This document shows positions 1 to 5,528 of a stretch of DNA of 9,784 bases, one piece after another (the stretch's first letter is position 1; each line of letters starts with the position of its first letter). The stretch is from positions 1-9,784 of the forward strand of contig QGVD01000099.1 in assembly GCA_003242685.1 (NCBI GenBank). The letters are read 5' to 3'. Position numbers and translations under genes: made by a program. Source of the stretch: Pseudomonadota bacterium (GTDB taxonomy: Bacteria > Pseudomonadota > Gammaproteobacteria > Steroidobacterales > Steroidobacteraceae). A model generated the notes under the pieces. That model was not told the DNA's origin, did no database searches, and saw nothing but the letters and a program-made list of their open reading frames with translations.

Positions 1-1
1 G

Positions 2-355
2 GGCGCGTGTGGGTTGCCCGGGGCGGGGCCGCCGCGCCGGGGTTTCTCCTGGGGGGGGTCCGCGCCGCGGGGCCGGGGGGGCCCGGGGGGGGCCGCGGGC
101 TTGGCGGGGATCAGGGTCGCCGTGACCCGGCTCGACGTACGCGACGTGCGCGTGCCGGATTGTCCCTGGCTCATCGTGCAGGGCGATGCCGACGAGATCA
201 TCGACGCGCGCGCGGTGCTCGACTGGGCCGCGCGCCTCACGCCCTCACCGACGGTGAAGGTGCTGCCCGGCGTGACTCACTTCTTCCACGGCCATCTTCC
301 CGAGCTGCGCGAGGCCGTGATGAGCTTCATGAAGGATCTGCCGGACGGCGCGTGA
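2..355 (+). CDS. Alpha/beta hydrolase, COG2945-like, 3' part (5' end off window, low-quality start)
   Basis: The C-terminal part of a serine hydrolase of the alpha/beta fold; substrate unknown. The frame is open to the left edge, so the start lies outside the window. A nucleophile elbow GFSWGGS is encoded at 38-61 (the Ser codon is 47-49). The motif QGDADEIID follows, supplying the likely catalytic Asp, and GVTHFFHG supplies the likely catalytic His, so the whole triad is visible in one frame. The spacing and the ending resemble the small predicted hydrolases of COG2945. Between the elbow and about base 115 the translation is Gly/Arg/Pro-rich and matches no expected fold element. That stretch contains G runs of 7-8 bases, so base-calling or assembly errors at a contig end are likely. 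From codons for VAVTRLDV onward the protein looks normal. It is convergent with the HU-like gene and ends at the hairpin terminator. Family fairly sure, exact role unknown. Confidence 0.72.
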   Translation, partial: GACGLPGAGPPRRGFSWGGSAPRGRGGPGGAAGLAGIRVAVTRLDVRDVRVPDCPWLIVQGDADEIIDARAVLDWAARLTPSPTVKVLPGVTHFFHGHLPELREAVMSFMKDLPDGA

Positions 356-374
356 GCGCCGTTCCGGCCAAACA

Positions 375-408
375 GAAACCCGGCCGGGGCACGCCCCGAC
401 CGGGTTTC
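375..408. terminator. Hairpin terminator between convergent genes, probably bidirectional
   Basis: A long stem: nine bases GAAACCCGG (375-383) pair with CCGGGTTTC (400-408). Inside is a five-base stem CGGGG/CCCCG around a CACG loop, with one C/A mismatch between the two parts. It lies between the stop of the plus-strand hydrolase (355) and the stop of the minus-strand HU-like gene (446). The stem ends in A and T stretches, so it reads as a GC stem with a short T tract in both directions. On the minus strand it continues with TGTTTGG. No perfect long U run follows on either side, so efficiency is uncertain. Confidence 0.75.
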
Positions 409-445
409 CAGAAGTCTTCTCCCTGAAGAATCTTCCTGAAGAGTC

Positions 446-760
446 TCAGGAGCTGACCATGTTCTTGAGGTTCTTCAGCGGCACCACGCGCACTTTCTTG
501 CTCGCCGGCTTCGCCTTGAAGATCATCTTCTCGCCGGTGAACGGGTTGATGCCCTCACGCGCCTTCGTGGCAGGACGCTTGACGACCTTCATCTTCAGCA
601 GGCCGGGCAGCGTGAACAGGCCGTTGCTGCGCAGGCTCTTCCTGATGATGGTGTTCAGGGAATCGAAGACGGCTCCGACTTGCTTGCGCGAGAGGTCCGT
701 GTCTTTGGCTATCTGAGTCAGGATCTCCGACTTCGTCGGGGCGCCACCCTTTTTCGCCAT
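446..760 (-). CDS. HU-family DNA-binding protein, 104 aa
   Basis: A small basic nucleoid protein of the HU/IHF fold, expected to bind and bend DNA as a dimer. The start chosen is the ATG at 760 (MAKKGGAPTK), because AAGGAG lies nine bases upstream; the open frame continues further but without family similarity. Residues 10-48 form the two-helix dimerisation body. Residues 50-60 (TLPGLLKMKVV) and 61-86 form the beta sheet and arm. The arm holds the signature INPFTGE at 71-77, with Pro73 at the place of the DNA-intercalating proline. At 104 aa it is slightly longer than HU-alpha or HU-beta (about 90) because of the N-terminal and C-terminal tails (PLKNLKNMVSS). It resembles the divergent 'LPGLLK' HU subgroup rather than classical HupA/HupB, so I give no symbol. 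It stands alone after yggT with its own promoter and a terminator. Confidence 0.92.
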   Translation of the reverse strand: MAKKGGAPTKSEILTQIAKDTDLSRKQVGAVFDSLNTIIRKSLRSNGLFTLPGLLKMKVVKRPATKAREGINPFTGEKMIFKAKPASKKVRVVPLKNLKNMVSS

Positions 761-803
761 GTTGCGATACTCCTTGAATGTTGTGACCGTGAGCGCGGAC
801 CGA

Positions 804-826
804 CCGCGCCGAGAGAATCGGCGCGG
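804..826 (-). promoter_or_regulatory. Perfect 9-bp inverted repeat over the predicted HU-gene transcription start
   Basis: CCGCGCCGA (804-812) and TCGGCGCGG (818-826) are exact inverted repeats around a five-base spacer GAGAA. The repeat begins at the base next to the predicted -10 box and covers about -6 to +17 relative to the predicted start near 820. It could act as an operator in DNA or as part of a 5' leader hairpin in RNA. No T run follows on the minus strand, so it is not a simple terminator. The repeat is seen directly; the function is inferred. Confidence 0.5.
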
Positions 827-854
827 AAAATAGCACATGCGACGACTTTGGCAA
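827..854 (-). promoter_or_regulatory. Sigma70-type promoter of the HU-like gene
   Basis: Read on the minus strand: a -35 box TTGCCA (854-849, five of six consensus bases), a 16-base spacer ending in TGC (an extended -10), and a -10 box TATTTT (832-827, four of six). The predicted start is near 820, giving a leader of about 60 bases before the ATG at 760. A seven-base A tract on this strand (895-889) lies upstream near -70 and could bend the DNA. The region 761-979 holds no gene. Confidence 0.6.
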
Positions 855-968
855 GCGATTTCTCGCGTCGGGGTGTGCTCGAAATCCCTTTTTTTCTAGG
901 GTTTGCGCGCCGGTCGCGCGAGCGGCGATCTCGACGGGCGCACGCACGCGGTGCGCGATGCGGCAGGC

Positions 969-989
969 GCTGCGCTCTTCTAGCGCAGC
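969..989 (-). terminator. Stem-loop overlapping the yggT stop codon
   Basis: A perfect eight-base inverted repeat, GCTGCGCT (969-976) and AGCGCAGC (982-989), with a five-base loop containing part of the yggT TAG stop (982-980). It sits at the end of the yggS-proC-yggT operon and could terminate or protect the mRNA 3' end. No T run follows, so intrinsic termination is unproven. Confidence 0.4.
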
Positions 990-1507
990 AGTATGAGGAT
1001 CGCCTGGATGGCGATGATGGCCCAGAGCGGCGAGAGATCGAGGCCGGCGACCGAAGGGATGAGTCTGCGGAAGGGACGCAGCACCGGTTCGCAGAGATCG
1101 GCGAGCACGGACTGGACCGGAGAGTAGCCGCCCGGTGCGATGAGGCTGAGGAGCGCGTACACGAAGATCGCGTAGAAGTACGTCCATAACACGGTACGCG
1201 CGATCTCGAGCGCAGCTACTTGAATCCACGAAAGAAGCGGAGGCAGTCCGAAGCCGCGCAGAGCGACCGCCACGCCGACTTCCACGAGCGCGATGAGGAC
1301 GACGGCGACCACCGAGGCCGTGTCGATCCGGCCTGCCGGGGGCAGGATGCGCCGCAGCGGAACGATCAGGGGATTCGTGAGCCTCACGATCGCCTGGCAG
1401 ACGGGATTGCGGAAGTCCGCGCGCGAAAGCTGCAGCAGGAGGCGCAGGAGGAACGCGACGAAAGCTAGCTTGAGCAGCGTTTCGATGATGAAAATGATGG
1501 CGCTCAT
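980..1507 (-). CDS. yggT: YggT family integral membrane protein
   Basis: A 175-aa inner-membrane protein with two copies of the YGGT domain; the molecular function is not established. Hydrophobic segments lie at about residues 3-27, 63-84, 88-123 (probably two spans joined by a short polar turn) and 155-174. Each repeat carries the family pattern of a helix followed by a basic loop: RNPVCQAIVRLTNPLIVPLR in the first half and the equivalent SPVQSVLADLCEPVLRPFRR in the second. Length and architecture match YggT of E. coli and its Pseudomonas counterpart. The ATG at 1507 overlaps the proC stop by four bases (ATGA), indicating translational coupling. The conserved yggS-proC-yggT order supports the call. 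It ends in a small stem-loop. Confidence 0.93.
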   Translation of the reverse strand: MSAIIFIIETLLKLAFVAFLLRLLLQLSRADFRNPVCQAIVRLTNPLIVPLRRILPPAGRIDTASVVAVVLIALVEVGVAVALRGFGLPPLLSWIQVAALEIARTVLWTYFYAIFVYALLSLIAPGGYSPVQSVLADLCEPVLRPFRRLIPSVAGLDLSPLWAIIAIQAILILLR

Positions 1508-2373
1508 CGCCGGTCCTCGTTCCCGGGAGATGGGGAAGGTGCAGCGGGGTCCTCATCGCCGAACTGGGCTGCGAGCTCCCGGCTGCGCCGTGCCGCGGCG
1601 CCGAGCGCCCGCGTCACGAGTCCCTCGAGTCCGGCAGCCTCGAGCGTGCGCACGGCAGCCTCCGTCGTGCCTCCCTTCGACGTGACTTCGGCCCGCAGCC
1701 GCACGAGATCGCCGTCGCCCGTGCCGGCCATGAGACCGGCACCGTGCAGCGTCGCCACGGCGAGCCGTCGAGCGGCGGCGGGATCGAGTCCGAGCTCGAC
1801 GGCCGCGCGTGCCATCAGCTCACCGAGCAGGAAGAAGTATGCGGGTCCGCTGCCGGACAACGCAGTGACGACGTCGAGCGCGTCCTCGTCGGGGAGCCAT
1901 ACCACCGTGCCCACGGCGGACATGATCTCCTCCGCTGCGGAACGCGAGGACTGCGGTGTCGTCGCAGGCGCGAAGAGGCCGGTCGCTCCGGCGCCGATGA
2001 GCGCGGGGCGGTTCGGCATGGCACGCACTACGGGTGCGCTTCCGCACCAGCGCGCGAGCGACGCGATGCGGATGCCCGCGGCGACGGACAGCACGGTCGG
2101 CCGCTCGGCATCCAGCCGTGCGCGCAGCGGCGTGAGCACGGCGCGCGCATCCTGGGGCTTCACTGCGACGACGACGACGTTCGCGCCGGCGATCGCTGCG
2201 GCATTGTCGGCGAACGTCGACACACCGAAGTCCCGCTCCAGCGCGCTCCGGGCGGCCTCGGACGGCTCACCGACCGCGATCCGCTCGGACGCGGTGCCGC
2301 GGCGGACGAGTCCGCCGATGAGCGCGCGGGCCATGTTGCCGCCGCCAAGGAATGCGATTCTCGATGCTGTCAC
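1504..2373 (-). CDS. proC: Pyrroline-5-carboxylate reductase
   Basis: Catalyses the last step of proline synthesis, NAD(P)H-dependent reduction of 1-pyrroline-5-carboxylate to L-proline, in the cytoplasm. The 289-aa product starts with a Rossmann nucleotide-binding motif FLGGGNMARALIGGL (residues 8-22). VVVAVKPQD (67-75) and RAMPNRPAL (117-125) follow, then the dimerisation and active-site helices starting LSGSGPAYFFLLGELM (172-187). The family signature region EVTSKGGTTEAA lies at 229-240, with Lys where many members have Pro. The C-terminal tail from about 270 is polar and beyond the usual length (E. coli is 269 aa). The start is GTG at 2373; no clear Shine-Dalgarno precedes it, so coupling to yggS, 45 bases upstream, is plausible. 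It overlaps yggT by four bases. Confidence 0.96.
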   Translation of the reverse strand: MTASRIAFLGGGNMARALIGGLVRRGTASERIAVGEPSEAARSALERDFGVSTFADNAAAIAGANVVVVAVKPQDARAVLTPLRARLDAERPTVLSVAAGIRIASLARWCGSAPVVRAMPNRPALIGAGATGLFAPATTPQSSRSAAEEIMSAVGTVVWLPDEDALDVVTALSGSGPAYFFLLGELMARAAVELGLDPAAARRLAVATLHGAGLMAGTGDGDLVRLRAEVTSKGGTTEAAVRTLEAAGLEGLVTRALGAAARRSRELAAQFGDEDPAAPSPSPGNEDRR

Positions 2374-2418
2374 AGTGGGCGCCGATTGTACCGGCTCGAA
2401 GGCGCTTCCGGTCGAGAT

Positions 2419-3123
2419 TCAGGCTTTCGCGGGTCTCGGTCCGAAGAGCGCGGTGCCGATGCGCACGATCGTCGCACCCTCGAGCACGGCGGCTTCGAGA
2501 TCCGCGCTCATGCCCATCGAGAGCGTGTCGAGCTGCGCACCCTGCGCGTTGAGGGACTCGAGCAGCCGGCGGAGCTGCGCGAACCAATGACGCTGGCGCT
2601 CCGGGTCTTCCTCGAAGGGCGGAATGCACATGAGCCCGCGGAGCCGGATGCGCGGCAGTCCCGCGACGGCCGCGACGAGCCCGGGGAGCTCGTCCGGCGC
2701 GACACCGCCCTTGCTTGCCTCGCCGGCGAGGTTCACCTGGATGCAGACGTTGAGCGGCGGTGCGTGGTAGGGACGCTGCGCCGAGAGACGCTCGGCGATG
2801 CGCAGTCGGTCGACGCCGTGGACCCACGCGAAGTTCTCGGCGACCGGCCGCGTCTTGTTCGCCTGGAGCTGGCCGATGAAGGCCCACCGGATGGGGACCC
2901 GGGGGGTGGCTTCGATCTTGGCGAGCGTTTCCTGCACGTAGTTCTCCCCGAAGTGCGTGAGGCCCGCCTGCACACCCGCCTCGATCAGTTCGACGGGCTG
3001 ACCCTTGCTCACCGCGAGCAGTGTGATGGACTCCACACTTCGTCCGCACTGCGCCGCCGCGCGCGCGATGCGCTCGCGCACGCTCGCCACGTTCTCAGCC
3101 AAATTCTGCGGACTCATTAACAT
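2419..3123 (-). CDS. yggS: YggS/PLPBP family pyridoxal phosphate homeostasis protein
   Basis: A single-domain TIM-barrel PLP-binding protein of the YggS/PROSC family. It has no known catalytic activity and is thought to buffer PLP and influence amino-acid and keto-acid pools. The PLP-binding lysine lies in LLAVSKGQP (Lys40 with this start). Other family motifs are HFGENYVQE, WAFIGQLQANK, the SMGMSADLEAAV segment and the phosphate-binding end VRIGTALFGPR. The start is uncertain: ATG at 3123, ATG at 3117 (MSPQNLAENV, which best fits the family N-terminus) or TTG at 3135. I chose 3123 because a GAGGGGG run lies 12 bases before it. The gene is divergent from pilT, as in Pseudomonas, and heads the operon with proC and yggT. 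Confidence 0.94.
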   Translation of the reverse strand: MLMSPQNLAENVASVRERIARAAAQCGRSVESITLLAVSKGQPVELIEAGVQAGLTHFGENYVQETLAKIEATPRVPIRWAFIGQLQANKTRPVAENFAWVHGVDRLRIAERLSAQRPYHAPPLNVCIQVNLAGEASKGGVAPDELPGLVAAVAGLPRIRLRGLMCIPPFEEDPERQRHWFAQLRRLLESLNAQGAQLDTLSMGMSADLEAAVLEGATIVRIGTALFGPRPAKA

Positions 3124-3124
3124 A

Positions 3125-3151
3125 TTGGACGCCAACCCCCTCCGCTATACT
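3125..3151 (+). promoter_or_regulatory. Candidate pilT promoter in the divergent yggS/pilT region
   Basis: The -10 box TATACT (3146-3151) matches five of six consensus bases. A TTGGAC sequence (3125-3130) is a possible but poor -35, with a 15-base spacer. The predicted start is near 3158, leaving a leader of about 68 bases. On the minus strand the same bases give TATAGC (3149-3144), a possible -10 for yggS, so the two promoters may share one AT-rich core. The -35 overlaps the yggS start codon region. Confidence 0.45.
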
Positions 3152-3166
3152 GCCGCAAGCTCTTGT

Positions 3167-3200
3167 CGCAGGTATCGCGCCCGCGATCGGTCCACCTGCG
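3167..3200 (+). promoter_or_regulatory. Stem-loop in the pilT leader
   Basis: An outer stem of seven pairs, CGCAGGT (3167-3173) with ACCTGCG (3194-3200), encloses an inner stem ATCGC (3174-3178) with GCGAT (3183-3187) around a GCCC loop. The right arm has a six-base bulge. It lies between the predicted transcription start and the pilT Shine-Dalgarno (GAGGAG at 3215-3220), so it could affect leader stability or translation. Function inferred only. Confidence 0.4.
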
Positions 3201-3225
3201 CAAGCATCGCTCCCGAGGAGCCTGA

Positions 3226-4266
3226 ATGGCTGTCGACATCGCGCAACTGCTGGCGTTCTCCGTCAAGAACAAGGCTTCGGATCTGCATCTGTCCGCCGGC
3301 GTACCGCCGATGATCCGCGTCGACGGCGACATGAAGCGGATCAACATGCCTCCGCTGACGCACAAGGAAGTGCACAGCATGGTGTACGACATCATGAACG
3401 ACAAGCAGCGGAAGGCGTACGAGGAGTTCTTCGAAACGGACTTCTCGTTCGAGATTCCCAAGCTTGCGCGTTTCCGCGTCAACGCGTTCAACCAGAACCG
3501 CGGCGCCGGTGCGGTGTTCCGCACCATTCCGTCGACGATCCTCACGCTCGACGATCTGAACGCGCCGAAGATCTTCCGCGACCTGTGCATGCTGCCGCGC
3601 GGGCTCGTGCTCGTCACCGGGCCGACCGGGTCGGGCAAGTCCACGACGCTCGCGGCGATGATCAACCACTGCAACGAGAACCGGCCGGATCACATCATCA
3701 CCATCGAGGATCCGATCGAGTTCGTGCACGAGTCGAAGCGCTGCCTCATCAACCAGCGCGAGGTGCACCGCGACACGCTGGGCTTCGCCGAGGCGCTGCG
3801 CTCGGCGCTGCGCGAGGACCCGGACGTGATCCTGGTGGGCGAGATGCGCGACCTCGAGACCATCCGCCTGGCGCTGACCGCCGCGGAGACCGGCCACCTC
3901 GTGTTCGGCACCCTGCACACCAGCTCGGCGGCCAAGACCATCGACCGTATCGTCGACGTGTTCCCGGCAGCGGAGAAGGAGATGGTGCGCTCGATGCTCT
4001 CCGAGAGTCTGCGGGCGGTGATCTCCCAGACGCTGCTCAAGAAGATCGGTGGCGGGCGCGTGGCGGCCCACGAGATCATGATCGGCACACCCGCAATCCG
4101 GAACCTGATCCGCGAGGGCAAGATCGCGCAGATGTACTCCGCGATCCAGACCGGCCAGGCCCAGGGCATGCAGACGCTCGACCAGTGCCTCGCCGATCTC
4201 GTGGCGAAGGGCATCGTCAGCAAGGAAGAGGCGCGCTACAAGGCGCACAACAAGGACGCTATCTGA
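3226..4266 (+). CDS. pilT: Type IV pilus retraction ATPase PilT
   Basis: A hexameric cytoplasmic ATPase of the secretion ATPase superfamily that powers disassembly and retraction of type IV pili, giving twitching motility and often DNA uptake. The 346-aa product has an N-terminal PAS-like domain (about 1-100, including SDLHLSAGVPPMIRVDGD). The catalytic RecA-like domain carries Walker A GPTGSGKST (132-140), Asp box ITIEDPIEF (159-167), Walker B VILVGEMRD (201-209, catalytic Glu206) and His box ETGHLVFGTLH (221-231). The C-terminal motif AIRNLIRE (290-297), needed for retraction in characterised PilT proteins, is intact and separates it from PilB and PilU. The ATG at 3226 has GAGGAG five bases upstream. 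It is the first gene of a three-ATPase operon, with pilU 74 bases downstream. Confidence 0.98.
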   Translation: MAVDIAQLLAFSVKNKASDLHLSAGVPPMIRVDGDMKRINMPPLTHKEVHSMVYDIMNDKQRKAYEEFFETDFSFEIPKLARFRVNAFNQNRGAGAVFRTIPSTILTLDDLNAPKIFRDLCMLPRGLVLVTGPTGSGKSTTLAAMINHCNENRPDHIITIEDPIEFVHESKRCLINQREVHRDTLGFAEALRSALREDPDVILVGEMRDLETIRLALTAAETGHLVFGTLHTSSAAKTIDRIVDVFPAAEKEMVRSMLSESLRAVISQTLLKKIGGGRVAAHEIMIGTPAIRNLIREGKIAQMYSAIQTGQAQGMQTLDQCLADLVAKGIVSKEEARYKAHNKDAI

Positions 4267-4340
4267 TGCGAGGCACGAAGGTTTCCGGTCCGCACGGCAG
4301 CGCGCGTGCCGGCGGGTAGGAACGCGACCGAGGGCACACG

Positions 4341-5495
4341 ATGGATCGCGATCAGGCCATAAAGCTGATGCAGGACCTCCTGCGGCGGGTCGTCGACAAG
4401 AAGGCGTCCGACCTGTTCATCACGGCCGGTTTCCCGCCCGCCATCAAGGTCGACGGCGAGATCCGGCCGCAGAGCGAGCGCGCGCTCACGGCGGAGCAGT
4501 CCGCCATGCTCGTGCGCGCGATCATGAACGACCGGCAGCTCAAGGAGTTCGACGCGACGAAGGAGTGCAACTTCGCGATCGCGCCGCCCGGCATCGGGCG
4601 CTTCCGCGTCAGCGCCTTCGTGCAGCAGGGCTGCATCGGCTGCGTCATCCGGCTCATCAACGCGAAGATTCCGACGTTCGAGGAGCTCGACCTCCCGCCG
4701 ATCCTCAAGGAGGTCGTGCTCTCGAAGCGCGGCCTCGTGATCGTGGTCGGCGGCACCGGCTCGGGCAAGTCGACCACGCTCGCCGCGATGGTGGGCTACC
4801 GCAACGAGAAGACGCGCGGGCACATCATCACGATCGAGGACCCGGTCGAGTACGTCCACCCGCACAAGGGCTGCGTCATCACGCACCGCGAGATCGGCGT
4901 GGACACGGAGAACTGGCACACGGCGCTCAAGAACACGCTGCGCCAGGCGCCGGACGTGATCCTGATCGGCGAGATCCGCGACCGCGAGACCATGGAATAC
5001 GCGATCCAGTTCGCCGAGACCGGTCACCTGGTGCTCGCGACGCTGCACGCCAACAGCGCCAACCAGGCGCTGGACCGCATCATCAATTTCTTCCCCGAGG
5101 AGAAGCGCGAGCAGCTCCTCATGGACCTGTCGCTCAACATCCGCGCGCTCATCTCGCAGCGCCTGATTCCGCGCGAGTCCGGCAGCGGGCGCATCGCGGC
5201 GATGGAGATCATGCTCAACTCGCCGCTCATCCAGGACCTCATCTTCAAGGGCGAGGTCGCCAAGATCAAGGAGGTCATGGCGCGCTCGACGCGGCTCGGC
5301 ATGAGGACCTTCGATCAGTCGCTGTTCGAGCTGTACGAAACCGGCTTCATCTCCTACGAGGACGCGCTGCGCAACGCCGACTCGAAGAACGAGCTGCGCC
5401 TGCGCATCAAGCTCGAGAGCAAGCGCGAGCCGAAGGAGCTCAACGACGGCGGCGGCCTGCAGATCGTCGAGGAAGATCACGGCCGGAGCCTGTAG
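4341..5495 (+). CDS. pilU: Type IV pilus retraction ATPase accessory PilU
   Basis: A PilT paralogue that works with PilT to increase retraction force in type IV pili, usually dependent on PilT. The 384-aa product starts at an ATG six bases after GAGGG (4330-4334). The N-terminal domain contains KASDLFITAGFPPAIKVDGE (21-40), which closely matches PilU. The ATPase core has Walker A GGTGSGKST (137-145), Asp box ITIEDPVEY (163-171), Walker B DVILIGEIRD (205-214, Glu211) and His box AETGHLVLATLH (225-236). The PilT-specific AIRNLIRE is replaced by a PilU-type MLNSPLIQDLI. The acidic tail with GLQIVEEDHGRSL resembles the end of Pseudomonas PilU, supporting PilU rather than a second PilT. It lies between pilT and a second PilU-like gene. 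Confidence 0.95.
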   Translation: MDRDQAIKLMQDLLRRVVDKKASDLFITAGFPPAIKVDGEIRPQSERALTAEQSAMLVRAIMNDRQLKEFDATKECNFAIAPPGIGRFRVSAFVQQGCIGCVIRLINAKIPTFEELDLPPILKEVVLSKRGLVIVVGGTGSGKSTTLAAMVGYRNEKTRGHIITIEDPVEYVHPHKGCVITHREIGVDTENWHTALKNTLRQAPDVILIGEIRDRETMEYAIQFAETGHLVLATLHANSANQALDRIINFFPEEKREQLLMDLSLNIRALISQRLIPRESGSGRIAAMEIMLNSPLIQDLIFKGEVAKIKEVMARSTRLGMRTFDQSLFELYETGFISYEDALRNADSKNELRLRIKLESKREPKELNDGGGLQIVEEDHGRSL

Positions 5496-5528
5496 GACGG
5501 CTTTCCGTAGCAGCCGCGAGGCGGAAAC

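Noticed and set aside
889..900. T-rich run TTTTTTT with flanking CCC/GGG as a terminator
   Set aside because: The stem is only four pairs and encloses the T run, so it lacks terminator order on either strand; more likely an A tract upstream of the HU promoter.
2374..2418. A TACAAT on the minus strand between yggS and proC as a proC promoter
   Set aside because: The nearest -35-like sequence is 19 bases away and weak; the short 45-base gap favours co-transcription with yggS.
1744..3120. A 458-codon plus-strand frame opposite proC and yggS
   Set aside because: Arg/Asp/Gly-rich antisense shadow; the minus-strand genes carry full family motifs.
4267..4340. Possible hairpin in the 74-base pilT-pilU spacer
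   Set aside because: The best pairing is five bases with an eight-base loop in GC-rich sequence; not distinguishable from chance.
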